Part shown: positions 12,565 through 23,741 of the stretch, in pieces
How the letters are laid out: each line of letters begins with the position of its first letter
Numbering within the stretch: position 1 is the first letter of the stretch
Source: Stenopsyche tienmushanensis
Taxonomy: Eukaryota > Arthropoda > Insecta > Trichoptera > Stenopsychidae
Assembly: GCA_008973525.1 (NCBI GenBank)
Contig: WACJ01000400.1
Coordinates: 62,001 to 126,000 of the forward strand
Direction of reading: 5' to 3'
DNA: 64,000 nucleotides
Notes under the pieces: model-generated
The model's input: the letters and a program-made list of their open reading frames with translations, nothing else
Told to the model about the DNA's origin: nothing
The model's database searches: none
Position numbers and translations under genes: made by a program

Positions 12565-15189
12565 TTTCGCTAAAACGTTGCAAAAATTTACAGCCTGTTT
12601 TTATTATCACTGTTACTAATAAAGAACTATGAAATAATGATACTAAAATACCAAAACTCATTGCTTTTAATTGCTAACATCGTATGTAGGTGATTCAATA
12701 TTTAAAAGACCATTCAAAACATATTTTGATTGACGTTGATACTGTCGAAATTTACACATAATGATTGAGGGTCCATCATTGTCCTTTTGTCCCTAAGCAA
12801 TGTTTTCTCAATACAAATTAAGGCTATAACAGCAATTGTGTATATTAGAAACGCACATGTGTACATAACAAATTAAATTAAACCAATCAGATGATATAAT
12901 TTCATTATTATGGGGTGGAAAAATCGTTCGCAAACATTTTTTTCTATTATGTGCATAACGACCCATTGGAGTATCGATGTGTTTCTACAACAAAAATATA
13001 ACGTTCAACGTTTGACAGTAGCTATAAATGTTTGATGATAATCATAAAAGCCTCGGGGATGCATTTATTCCCAAAACTCTTACAAAATGTCCTAAAATTA
13101 GAGGGAGTGGCCATAATGTCCAACCGGTCCGAATTTTGGACCACTGACGTATCGCGAAAGAGCGCCATTTACAACGCCCTAAAAATAAGCAATTTGAAAT
13201 TAAAGCACATATTTGTAAATTAATAGTTTCATTGAATATGATAATATAACTCGTTAATATTCAATTAATTCAAATTAAGCCATGCATATTTATATGCAAT
13301 TTCAATTAGGGACTGAAAGCTCAATAATTAGCAATTAAGCAGTATAATTCAGCAAGTGTCGAATACAGCATCAGTATTTGATCCCCACACCAACACGATA
13401 TATTTTTCTAAGGGTAAAGAAAATCAAGCACTTTTAAGTCATCAATTTATACATATTTCGTAAACAAGAAGCACTAATGGTCGTTGAAATTGTATAATCT
13501 TGAAAAAACAGTTATGAACTAACGAGTCTCGTCCGGCTTGTTTGTGGAATAAATTCTTTGACCCTCACTGTATAAATAAATAAATAAGATCAAAGCCTAC
13601 TCGCTTTGCTAATGAGGTGTATTTATTTTGGTAGTTCATTAAAAATATAAAAAAATACAGAAATAATCTTCCTTGCGAGAAGTTTCTATCATTTATCCTA
13701 TCTATCTGTTCATATCTAAAACAATATTTGTCCTTCTTGCAAATGTCCTCCAAAGTAAATTTATAATGAACATCGATCACTTTTTGAATTCTTCTGCGCG
13801 TTCATAAGATCAATTGGTGGAACCTTCAAATTTGGTCTAAGATCATAGAAATGCTTGCTTTTATTGTATTAATTAATATTAGCTATTTGGGGGATATTAA
13901 AGAGAAAGATTTTATGTTTCGACTCTCAAAAGAACTTTTCAGTAAAAAGGTAAAATTAGGGATGAAATCACGAAAAGCTAATATATAAAGATACTGTGTA
14001 CTGTAACAATAATAAGACTATTACTACATGTAATACCTGTAGAAAATATTTTGTTAGGGTATATTCTTTATCATAATTTTTTTTATTGAAAAAATGTGGC
14101 AACCCTGATTTAAGAAAATGTACGTACTTCACAACCAAAAATGTACTTAATAACATAGAATTCCTTTTGTAAGAATGTAAGAACTCAGTATATTATATAT
14201 ATACAAAGATATTATTGCGTTTTAAAAGACTATCTAAATATCGATAGTTCTAATATAAAAAAAATAACTCATATCTCAAAATCACAATTTGATTGCAAAT
14301 ACGAATATAATGGCAGGATGAATTATTTTTGGGATGGTGAGAATACTTACGGCACGTTTCCGAATATTATAATATAATAAACAGATTAGGTACACTTGAA
14401 CAGATACTGTCATTAGCAATACAAACGCCTTTGGACAAAGGGCAGGTCGATCCTTCCTTGTAATAGAACCTTGATATAAACCTGTCATCAACAGCATTTC
14501 TCAAACCAATGTGTTCATGTGTGTGTGTGCTAATAATGGATTGCGTTCCATATTACATTAATCTTGGCATATTTGAACTAAGCCATCAACAGCGTGATAA
14601 GCTGTAGGTCACTAAAACAAGTATTTCGAACGATAAAGCCAAACAATGCGATTTTATAATAGCAACAAAGTAAATTTGTATTATAACGTAGAGAGCCGCT
14701 GAGTATGAGCACACCTCGTTGTTTCCGTTGCTGCGGCGGATGCCGCGTTGTTCAGATCACGGTGCCTATATCATAAGGCTACTCGCTTAAGGCACAGCGC
14801 TTCGAGCCGTTAACCTCGATATCAAAGCCGATGCCGGTAAATCACAGATTTGTCAGGATTTGTGAGTTCGCAGGTGATAAATAGAAAGCCAGAAGTAGAT
14901 TCAAGCTATTTATTTATTTAAATCGTGTCGCATACAGCAGTTGTTGAAGCTGAAAAGTCACGGGACCGAATCCCCAAGGGGATGTTGATTTGTTAAATTC
15001 CGTAAACGAAGAGAGAAGCGAGTAATTCAGTTCAAATGGGTTTCCTTTTCTATCTGACCAGAGGGTGGAGTCAGCTGATGCTAGCTCCACCCCCTCAAAC
15101 TGTGTCTCAGTCCTGCGTCAACCCTTAAAGCACGTGTTTTATATTTTATAGATTTATCATACGATTTACACCAAACTTCCACATATTTC
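12565..15189. other. Intergenic DNA between IR-A and the R1-like LINE
   Basis: No intact gene is supported. A minus-strand frame at about 14490-14355 is bounded by an AG and a strong GTAAGTAT donor, so it could be a stray exon, but I do not recognise its protein. A stretch at about 14690-15140 is clearly less AT-rich than its surroundings and contains a GGGTGGAG...CTCCACCC hairpin near 15062; I cannot assign it. Confidence 0.35.
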
Positions 15190-15660
15190 GTCGAGAACAA
15201 CAATTCTCTGGATGTAAATATCGTCGAAATCAGTCCTGATGTTAAAAAAAATCAGCTTTTATAAATCCCGATCAAGCTTCCCGTCTATGCGAAAGTACTT
15301 GCTTATATCCTTTCAGAAAATGTATCTCATTAATAATCCTGGGGTCGTCATGAATCCAATTTCCATAAAAATTATAAATATAGTTATAGTCAATTGTTCG
15401 CAAAGTCTGTATTTTAATTTCATTATTTATATCATCGCGAATAAATGTGCCATCCCTGGGCGCATATCATGATGTCTCTTTTACACCAATCAAACGCGGT
15501 TTGACGTTGTACGTGTTTATTTTCGCTAAGCAAAGTTGAATTTTTTATAATCTCGTCGCATTTTCTGCGGGCGTTTATTAATTTTAACGACGGAAAAAAG
15601 AACCCCGATAGCCCTTGAAAATAAAAATAAAACAGGATTTCAAACCGTATTTTTGTCAAA
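15190..15660 (-). pseudogene. Unidentified broken coding region
   Basis: On the minus strand, about 15625-15475 reads as ordinary protein (KLINARRKCDEIIKNSTLLS then HVQRQTAFDWCKRDIMICAQ). At that point the frame shifts and the next frame continues for about 60 residues (RDGTFIRDDINNEIKIQTLR, later YNFYGNWIHDDPRIINEIHF) to a stop at about 15287. A further scrap (DFDDIYIQRIVVLDEICGSL) follows. The amino-acid make-up is protein-like in the switching frames, which suggests a decayed gene or an assembly indel. I do not recognise the family. Confidence 0.4.
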
Positions 15661-16535
15661 AGATTTTGGAATTTAAAAGAATATTTATTTAAGATTAGTC
15701 GATTAATTATTCACAGGTAAATAAAGGTAATTAAATAAAAAAATTATATAAGAAAACTTGCGAATCGTATGAGACTAATAAATATAAGACACACTAGAGT
15801 TGCGGAGCCCTAGATGAGTAATTGAAGAGTCGGGACAAATATTGGGGAATTATGGGAATATACATTATAGTAAATAACAAGAATGATACTTAGATCTTAA
15901 TAGTTTTTAATCCAATCAGCCGGTCTGGAAATTTTATAAAAAGAAATTAAACCTTTTTGTTTGTTGCCCATAAATAGAAATACCCATGTAAATATCTCCG
16001 CACATGCCATCTGGCCTGCTGAGACGATGTCGCCTCTTGCAAAAAAAGTTTGTCGACCTCTGCATTAGAAGAATATAAATAGAGGCTATTGTGATAAAAT
16101 AATTATTAAATTTCTTCGCTCGACTTTATATCAATTGACATTAAAAAAAATATTAAAATATTGATCACAAGGAAAATTAAACTCACTTAAAACTTAAATT
16201 AAAATCATTATTCAAATATTATTTCTGTTTCCATCGTTTTTTTTTTTTCATTCATCATCATTATATTTTTTGATTAATTAAATAAAATTTTCACAATTAT
16301 CATAGCGATCAATTGTTGCTATGACAATTGTGTCATTAAATTTCACCTATTTGAGCTTAATTAATTACCTTAATACTATTTTTCTAAAAAATATGTAAAT
16401 AATTAAAATATGCTCTATTTATAATAAATAATAAATTTTATAATTTAGACTTCAATAGAATCTGTTATATTGTAAAATATTAAATTTACTGAAAAGAACT
16501 TTTGTGTATTGTATAGTGTTTGGCGCATGGACCGA
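15661..16535. other. AT-rich DNA, no gene recognised
   Basis: Extremely AT-rich, with homopolymer runs (for example the T run near 16240). Nothing coding or structured is supported. Confidence 0.45.
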
Positions 16536-16789
16536 GACAATTTTTAGGGGACTAGGTTAGGTTTGTCTTCGTTAGGTCCGGATACCGTCTTTCGCCTCTG
16601 GGCAATCGTAGTGAGTGGACGTGCGTGTGAGTCTGCTCTGAGTTTTACTGGAGAACTGTCCTCAGTGCTCCGATCTAGCAGGTGCTACGCCCTGTTCGAG
16701 GAGTTGGAGTCAGCTCGGCGACCCTCGAATTGCTGCTGGGAGTGTCTGTAGTGGTGCAGGTACTCGTTGAACTCGGAATTCTTAGGGCT

Positions 16790-17219
16790 TCTCGCTGGAC
16801 TTTCCCGGAAGCCTGAATTTTCCGGATTTTTTTTTTCCGGGACCTTGCCGGGGGGTTTCTGGGAAGGGAAGTTTCTGAAGTGCTTTTTCAGGTTTTTTGA
16901 AGCTATTTGTCTTCTAGACGATTTTCCGAGGATTTTCCGGGCTGTTTTTTTTAAAGTATTACATTGGATGGATTTTCCCGAAAGTTTTTCTGAGTCGTCA
17001 TTTCCAGGAGTTTTCCGGTTATATTTACCTTTTTATGTAGAATTTCCCGAAGATTTTCCGGATGTTTTCCTACTTTTTGGAAAATTTTCTGGATATTTTC
17101 CAGTTGTATTTCTGAGTGGTCTTTTCATGGGAATTTTCCTGGAGTTTTCCGGACTATTTTTGGGGCGTCCTCGCGAAATAGATTTTCATGAGATTTTTTC
17201 CTTGTATTTTTTCCAGGAA
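16790..17219 (+). repeat. TTTTCCGG motif array in the LINE leader
   Basis: The motif TTTTCC followed by GG or a close variant recurs more than a dozen times at irregular spacing of about 15-40 bases. The long open frame continues through it, giving a Phe/Pro/Gly-rich translation (F-P-x-x-F-P-x-V-F). This is unlikely to be real protein; the gag start is better placed at the ATG at 17220. Confidence 0.7.
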
Positions 17220-19247
17220 ATGTTGACCATGAGAGAAAATGCAGGAGCGGCCCGTGATGAGCTTGCCAGCGTCATCGACCGTCGGGTCAAACTCGCAGAC
17301 AAGAAGGAAAATCTCCATAGAAACTTCAAGAATGCCATCAAGGAGCCTCTCTGTACCTTCACCAGACTCGGCGTCGCACTGGATAACGCTGAGACGTCGC
17401 ATCCGCTCCAGCAGTCGCAGGAACGCTTCCCAGAGCCGAAGGTTATGAATGACGAGGTGCCATTCCAATCTTCTTCTTCAATGCCAACTGTATCGATTGC
17501 ACCGTTGCAATTACAGCCTTACCACCTGGAGAAGAAGAACAACAACAACAAAAAGAAAAAGAAGAACAAGAGGACGAAACTTTCACAGTCACAGCTGCCA
17601 CAGCTACCGCAGCAACAGCAACAACGACAACAGGCGCAAAAACCCCTACCTGATAACCATCCAACTAGCGAGACGAAGAGGCCGACACTCGATAAGATTA
17701 TGCCCAATGTAGAGACTTCCGGAGAAAAGTTGTCTCACGCTGAATTACTGAGCCGGATGCATGCTCCGAGGCGGACGATCATCATCCGGGACTTGTATGA
17801 GGGGGTCGAAGGGTCCGAATATGTAATCGGTTCCCTATGCAGAGCACTGGGTGATAGTCGACGTGAGTGCATAAAGGTGCTTTCGCTGAGACCGGCATAT
17901 AATGGCACATTCGCGTGCATCGCGGAGATACCGTGGAGCAGCGAATCCGATCAGATTCTGAGAGAGGGGCGGATCCGCGTCGGATTTGTTATGTGCCGCA
18001 TCCGGGACTGGGTGGAGGTACGGCGATGTTTTCGCTGCCTCGGCTATGGGCACGAGATGGCGAGGTGCAAAGGTGAGGACAGGCACAACAAGTGCACCAA
18101 GTGCTGGAAGGGCGGTCACAGGTCGGCAAATTGTGATGCACCCGATGCACGATGTGCACCGTGCAAGGAAGTGGGGATGGAAGATCAGCATCGATGCGGC
18201 AGCGCCAGGTGTGGTGTCTTCAGAGCTGCCCAGAACCTAATGCGGCAGACGCTCCAGGAGAAGGCAGCCGATGTCGTCATCATATCGGAGCAGCATAGGA
18301 GCAAAGGTACTGACTGGAACACCAACACGGCCAAAACAGTGGCGATCTGCGTACCGTCAGTGACGGATGTAGAGTATTTCGAGGCTGATATTGGAAATTT
18401 CGTAAGAGATATCCGCGAAGCCACCAGGCCCGTGGTTATTGCCGGGAACTCCAATGCCATAGGAGTGGATTGGGGTTCTCGGTGCACTGACCGTAGGTAC
18501 AGGAACCTCTGCGAGATGGCCTCAAGCTTTCAGCTGCATGTTACAAACAAAGGCGACGAGTTGACTTTTTGCAGGAGTACCGGTGGCTCAATCGTTGATT
18601 TTACCATAATTAATGAAAGATTGTTGGGGAGGTTGAGGACTTGGGAGTTTCTGGGGGACTACTTGCACAGTGACCATCGGTACGTTACCTTCGAGATTGC
18701 TGGGGGTGCTGGCCATCGCGAGGGATCACCGACTGCGAAGAGCTGGTGCCTTCGCGAGCTCGACACTCCTGCTCTTTTGGCAGAGGCGGAGAGCCTAAAT
18801 TTGGGGGATATTAAAGACGCAGAGGACTTGGTCACCGAGCTTGAAAAGACAGTGGCCAAGGCCTGTGATGCGGCGATATTGATGAGACCGACTGGAACGC
18901 CGAGGAAAATATCGGCCCACTGGTGGAACCAAGAACTTGCTGACCTGCGTTGCAAGAACCAAAGAGTCAGAAGAAAAATGAACAGAGCCAGCGGAACAGA
19001 GTACGACTACCTCGTCTACAAGGCGGCCAGGAGGGAGCTTCTCACTGCTATCAAGAGAACCAAGGAAAAGTGCTGGAGCGACCTGTGTGAGATGGTTGAC
19101 AGGGAGCTGCTGTACAAAATAGTGCAGCGGAAACTCCGGAATCGGATAATCGACCAGTTCTTCAACAACCCCACCGATTTACAGGTTATGGTAGATGCGC
19201 TTTTCCCGGAGAGCAAAAGGCGCATTGTCGGTGCTGCTACTGAATAG
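17220..19247 (+). CDS. LINE gag-endonuclease fusion ORF (defective)
   Basis: Retrotransposon protein of about 675 aa from the ATG at 17220; the frame is open from 16767, but the N-terminal part is repeat-derived. The order is: a low-complexity Lys/Asn then Gln-rich linker (17535-17650), an RNA-binding-like region, then CCHC knuckles C-F-R-C-L-G-Y-G-H-E-M-A-R-C and C-T-K-C-W-K-G-G-H-R-S-A-N-C with a third partial one (about 18025-18215). An endonuclease follows from about 18230, with IISEQ, VVIAGNSNA, SIVDFTI and SDHRYVTFEI. The usual G-D-F-N-A is G-N-S-N-A here, so a catalytic Asp is replaced by Asn. The frame passes from gag into endonuclease without a break. After DLCEMVD it jumps to KIVQRKL and stops; no RT domain follows. 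It is therefore non-autonomous. Confidence 0.85.
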   Translation: MLTMRENAGAARDELASVIDRRVKLADKKENLHRNFKNAIKEPLCTFTRLGVALDNAETSHPLQQSQERFPEPKVMNDEVPFQSSSSMPTVSIAPLQLQPYHLEKKNNNNKKKKKNKRTKLSQSQLPQLPQQQQQRQQAQKPLPDNHPTSETKRPTLDKIMPNVETSGEKLSHAELLSRMHAPRRTIIIRDLYEGVEGSEYVIGSLCRALGDSRRECIKVLSLRPAYNGTFACIAEIPWSSESDQILREGRIRVGFVMCRIRDWVEVRRCFRCLGYGHEMARCKGEDRHNKCTKCWKGGHRSANCDAPDARCAPCKEVGMEDQHRCGSARCGVFRAAQNLMRQTLQEKAADVVIISEQHRSKGTDWNTNTAKTVAICVPSVTDVEYFEADIGNFVRDIREATRPVVIAGNSNAIGVDWGSRCTDRRYRNLCEMASSFQLHVTNKGDELTFCRSTGGSIVDFTIINERLLGRLRTWEFLGDYLHSDHRYVTFEIAGGAGHREGSPTAKSWCLRELDTPALLAEAESLNLGDIKDAEDLVTELEKTVAKACDAAILMRPTGTPRKISAHWWNQELADLRCKNQRVRRKMNRASGTEYDYLVYKAARRELLTAIKRTKEKCWSDLCEMVDRELLYKIVQRKLRNRIIDQFFNNPTDLQVMVDALFPESKRRIVGAATE

Positions 19248-19600
19248 GACGAAGAGTCTGGAGTCATGAAAATAAAGTCTGGAGACCATGCAAGCCAAGG
19301 AATAGGGCCGCCAAAAAATTAATTTACATGACAGAAGTGCCCACGAAAGAAATCCTAATTGAAGGAATAAACGCCGCCTTTGCAAAAATTAAAGAAAAAT
19401 TCTGTTTCAGACAACTAAAGATGAAATACAAAGCAAAAGTAGACAATTTTGTAAATAAATTTAATAAAAACATCTTAAGCATAAAAAGTATTTTCTTAAT
19501 CCTGATCCTGGCAAACTGGTCCCTCTTTAAGTTTAGCGACTTACTAAATGATTTGTATGACATTTAGCATATTGTCGGAAAGGATGTAGTCTAGAAAACA
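19248..19600 (+). repeat. 3' region of the R1-like LINE
   Basis: Shares GTCTGGAGACC, TGCAAGCCA, GGAATAGGG and the terminal GATTTGTATGACAT stretch with the copy at 24640-25070, and so marks the element's 3' end. Confidence 0.75.
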
Positions 19601-20019
19601 TTTTTAAAACTACAATAAGTTCAAAATAGTAATTCTTTTTTTTAAGAATTTAGAAGTTGACATTTTTTATTCGTTTACACATTTTATGTGACTTTGGAAG
19701 CTCAAAAATAATTTTGTTTAAGCCAATTGCATAAAATAATTATTTATTTAGATCAAAAATACATTGCAAAATATTAATATAAAATCAGTTATTTCATGCA
19801 ACCACAGATTAAAATGTTATGACTTTTAAAGGTGAAATTTTGGGTATTTTTTCAAAAATTTTAAAAAACAATCTATTTCGACAACGTTGACACTTAGGAC
19901 ATAGGGCTTATGTGTGAAATCTTTTATAATAATGATCAATTTAATAACTCTCTACAAATGATGGAGATTTTTATTCGTTGATCAATCTTCAGTAAAATGT
20001 ACAGATAAGTTCATATCCC
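19601..20019. other. 3' flank of IR-B
   Basis: AT-rich gap between the LINE 3' end and the IR-B stop codon. Nothing else is recognised. Confidence 0.4.
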
Positions 20020-23000
20020 TTACATTATAAAACTATTCTGGGGTGCTTTATTCTTTTTCTTCCTATATTTGACAGTTGTGTCAGGGGGTGCAATATTTTT
20101 CTTTCGCTTGAAAATTTTCTGCGAGTAAAATATTGATAGCTCGCCCAGAAATATGACCATCGAAATAATTATACCATATAGCAAAAAGAAAAATGACGTC
20201 TGCACATCGATCAGAGTTAGTTTCTTTGCCGATTCTTGGGCTTCTTCTTTTTGACGTTTTGCCAACAAATACGAATACTCCGAATCGGCGTACCATTTCT
20301 CATTCAGGCCGGCTTCCACGATCCTCTGGAAGAACCTATTTATTTGCCACAAGAACGGATATCCTTTGTACACCACATATGCTAAATGATAGCTTCTTGG
20401 GCATTCATTGATCACATGGAGTAGTGGTCGTCCATCTTTCCCAGTGTATTCCATCTGAATCGTTATAGCAGCATCCGTTCTTCTTTCGACAGTCGTTGTT
20501 GTTCTTTGGTGGGCGGAGATATTTGTTGACTGCTTCGAACTTAAAACTATTTTTTGAGTCAAACTTTGTCCAACGCGTGTAATATTAGCACCAAATATGT
20601 CGTTGCTTTTTGTTGCGATAGTAAGACCGCTTTTATCCAGATCTTCCAATGTGTTCATATCGGGCAGGTATAGTGTAGTGCTGTAGGCTGTGCTTAAATA
20701 TCCCTGAAAATCGTTAAAATCAAATTATTACCAATATTGTGTATTTTTTTAAGTAACAAAACATTTTACACAAAAACTACTATTTTTTTGTGATATAAAA
20801 TGTACACAACGTACATTATTTTAAAAACAGTGCAGTAGTAGCAGTGCCTTTTTTAAGTTTTAATCCGAGTACACTTAAACCTTTTTTTTGTGCGGTAGAT
20901 GCGTTCCATGGAAAATCGCACAAAAAGAAAACGCACAAAAAAGCTATGACATACATAAAAAAATGAAGATGCGTTCAACGGATTTTAAAAACCGCATAAC
21001 TTTGAAACAGCTATATAAAATATATACAAAATCGCATAAAAATAAATCATAAAAAATTAACGCGTTTATAAAAAACAGGAAAACAATAAGGCAATTAAAA
21101 AAAAACATTTTTTGTAATATTTAAAAGGCGTCTTGCATTATTGGCAAAATTTTAAGTATGTCTGACATCTGGCATCTCAAATGCCAGATATCCACTAGAA
21201 AAATATTAATTATTTTATTTACAAACTCCCATCGCATTAAAAAAAACCGCATAACTTTGAAATCATACAAAAAGAGGTTTGAGTGTATATAAATTTCAAA
21301 TACATTTTAAAATTCTCTAAAAACATTTTGGATTAAAGTTTTTTATTGGTACAATCCTGTTAACGGGGGGCAAACTTATGGGTGAATTGAAAACGACTAC
21401 TAATACTTGTTTTTTGATTTTTTTTAAAATTAAATTTCAACTCTAATCTGGTTAGGTTAGGTTAAGTTAGATTTTTTGTTTTAATTGTGTCGAAATAAAC
21501 GCGTCTTCAATTCACCAATATGCTTGCCCCCCGTTAACAGGATAGTAACATTTTATTTATTGAAATATGATTATCGTTATCTTAGTTTGATGTTTTGATG
21601 TCACTTATTATCAATAAAAAGGGTAAATCTTCCTTGGAAAATTATAAAATTTTCGTCCATTTTCACATGTAATACATTTTTAGATAAAATACAAAATCAA
21701 CTGAAATTTAATAATATACCTAAAATTGGCAGCATAAATTAAAGGTCATCTAACATATGTGAATAATTTAATAATTGTGTTTTGGCGTGTTTCTGGACTA
21801 TAATTATGACAGTCTGGCGACTGAGTATCGTTGGGTTTGGGAAAGTAGGGGGCTGCCAGACTATTACTAGCTTGTTGAAATAGTACCAGATTGGTTTAAA
21901 TAGTAACACGTTAACTACGTCTATTTGGTCTGGCGTTTTTATAAACGTGACTTCATTTCTTGTTTAGCTTCAGCAAATTTGAACCAGTCTGGTACTATCT
22001 TAACAAGCTGGTAATAGTCTGGCAACTCTTTCTCCTCCTAAACCCAACGGCAATCAGTCGCCAGACTGTCATAATGATAATTCAGAAACACGCCAGAATA
22101 TAAATATTATTTTTTTTTACATGTGTTAGATATTCTTAATGCTGCCAGCTCTCAGTCTCTAAGACAAGTTTAAAGCTTTTTATAAGTAGCAATACATATT
22201 TGGTGTATGCGAAACGTTCATTACCAGACTCAATGCCGTTATACATGTCAAATATTCAATAATAAAGAGATTTTAAATTGGTAAAATATATGATAACATA
22301 CCTGAAACAGACCAGCAAATATCAAATTAAATATGAGACATACGGTTATCATCAATCTTTCTCTGTGAATCGTGGGTAACACTGCCCAAGGGGAGGATGT
22401 CATTATCAAACAAATGTCCAAAAATAGAAAACATTGCGGTGATTTGTTACCCTTTTTATATTCATCTGAAAAGCGTGCCTTCATGAGCCACCACATGAAT
22501 CCGGACAACAAGAATGTCAAACATATGACACCCCAAACAGGGATGCTGAACACTAAAAAAATGCTCATCCATGTGGGAATCTGTTGAGCTTTGGGTGCCA
22601 ATATGCAGAATTGATCATAAAAAACGGGATTTGTGAATTCAAGTCCATCGGTACCATAGAGTTTGATAAAGCGGGCGTTGAGGGATATGTCCATTCTTCT
22701 GTTAATTATATCCCCGATGCTGCCGGAAAACGAACCATCTTTTTTCTTGTACCCGTATTCTTCGCCATCGGATGGACTCATTATTATGGGTAAAAAATTG
22801 AGTCTTTTCACTAAATTCACCATGGCGTAACCGTCAAGACCGCCAACATCCCCAATATTTTGCGTATCCTTTGAATAGGCTTCCCTCGAGCTCGCCGGCA
22901 TCGATTTGACATACGTAGGAACCCTCTCGAAGAGATTTATTACTAGGGGATACTTTTTGAAGTCGTTGTAATTATGTAAGAGGATTTTCGAGTCCTTTTC

Positions 23001-23741
23001 AAAATGATCCCTCGTCAATATGGTGACGCCTTTAGCGAAATCCTTATCGCGGAACGTCTCCAAAAAATCGTACTTCAGCATAAATTCTTGCGAACAAAGC
23101 TCTGGAAAAATAAATGTCACCTCTATGAGGCGATATTTATTCCAAATATGCTCAAAACATTCAGCAATTTTTCCTTTTAATAATATTTCAAAGTCGATAG
23201 AATCGCAACTTATATCGGTAATATGCGTTGCGGTGATAAAAATCAAATAGAACGATCTCTTCGTCCTTTCATACATCAAAAAATTCTTATCGTTCCAAGA
23301 AGTAAATAGTTGCTGAAACGATTCAAACAATAAAAATATGATTTGTCTCTCAGAAGTATATTCAACAAACCTATCATAGATCTTAGGATCACATTTTAGA
23401 CAATTGCTCTCAATCGTCGTATTGTCATTAAACGTAACTAAGGGCATACTTTCCACGTTATACAAATAATGAATCAATTTCGATCTGAAATCTTCGACAG
23501 TCGAAGCCTCGTTTTCAACTTCCTGGAAATCATTTTTATCATATTGAAAAACCGTCACATATTTCGTATAGCCTTTCAATTCTGATAAATTCAACCAAAA
23601 ATTTTGCCACAGTTCGCTCGCATCATAAATTAGATTGTAATTCACTTCGAAAATGATCTTATCTTGCGCGTCACCATTTCTGAGATTAGTCAAAAATATT
23701 AACCCCGTCAAAAATTTAATGAGCCCCATAGACATAATCAT
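20020..23741 (-). CDS. Divergent ionotropic receptor IR-B (two exons)
   Basis: An IR-family chemoreceptor subunit, paralogue of IR-A and IR-C. Exon 1 is 23741-22302 and exon 2 is 20703-20020. Donor CAG|GTAT and acceptor TTTCAG|GGA join in phase 0 as GLFQ|GYLSTAYS, the same site as IR-A. The predicted product is 707 aa. The frame is open to a GTG at 23750, but the first ATG is 23741 and gives the leader MIMSMGLIKFLTGLIFLTNL. The S1 lobe has GSIGDIINRRMDISLNARF and LEFTNPVFYDQFCILAPKA. M1 (VICLTFLLSGFMWWL), the pore segment and M3 (ITVCLIFNLIFAGLFQ) follow. The S2 lobe has DIFGANITRVGQS and ECPRSYHLAYVVYKGYPF, then M4 (about VQTSFFFLLYGIIISMVIFL) and a short Lys-rich tail. No frame breaks are seen. 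Ligand unknown. Confidence 0.9.
20870..21287. mobile_element. MITE with TACACTTAAACC-type termini
   Basis: The left end reads TACACTTAAACCTTTTTTTT then GTGCGG; the complement of the right end reads TACACTCAAACCTCTTTTTG. Internally the segment AACCGCATAACTTTGAAA recurs. No coding capacity. Length and termini suggest a pogo/Tigger-like non-autonomous element, which is inference. Confidence 0.65.
21354..21543. mobile_element. 190-bp MITE with GC-rich termini and TTAGG units
   Basis: The termini are near-perfect inverted repeats beginning ATCCTGTTAACGGGGGGCAA and extending into GGTGAATTGAA. The centre carries GGTTAGGTTAGGTTAAGTTAG-like units around 21450, which match the insect telomere motif TTAGG. 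No coding capacity. Confidence 0.75.
21742..22135. mobile_element. Foldback inverted-repeat element, copy A
   Basis: Two arms of about 160 bases are inverted copies: GACAGTCTGGCGACTGAG and TGCCAGACTATTACTAGC on the left, and their complements on the right. Short outer ends contain TCTAACATATGTGAA. Related to 10720-10975 and 26692-27440. Confidence 0.75.

Larger units (their letters stand above)
16540..19600 (+). mobile_element. R1-clade-like non-LTR retrotransposon, RT deleted
   Basis: A GC-richer island with LINE organisation: a 5' leader (about 16540-17219) with an unusual TTTTCCGG array, one long frame with gag zinc knuckles and an apurinic-type endonuclease, then a 3' region (19248-19600). 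That 3' region recurs as a separate 5'-truncated copy at 24640-25070. No reverse-transcriptase domain is present between the endonuclease and the 3' end; a large internal deletion removed it. The clade is inferred from the CCHC set plus the endonuclease and linker style. Confidence 0.82.
20704..22301 (-). other. Intron of IR-B, packed with MITEs
   Basis: A 1.6-kb phase-0 intron. It holds three separate inverted-repeat elements: 20870-21287, 21354-21543 and 21742-22135. Confidence 0.8.

Noticed and set aside
14282..14497. Minus-strand frame with hydrophobic stretch and a GTAAGTAT donor
   Set aside because: Considered as an exon of a membrane receptor, but no family resemblance and no partner exons could be found.
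16563..16751. 62-codon frame upstream of the LINE gag
   Set aside because: Part of the LINE leader; no known domain and no link to the gag frame.
17443..17712. Cys/Ser-rich and Arg-rich frames on both strands
   Set aside because: Antisense and frame-shifted shadows of the Lys/Gln low-complexity linker of the LINE gag.
21440..21470. Telomere or subtelomere boundary
   Set aside because: Only three or four TTAGG-like units, inside a MITE with intact ends; no array.
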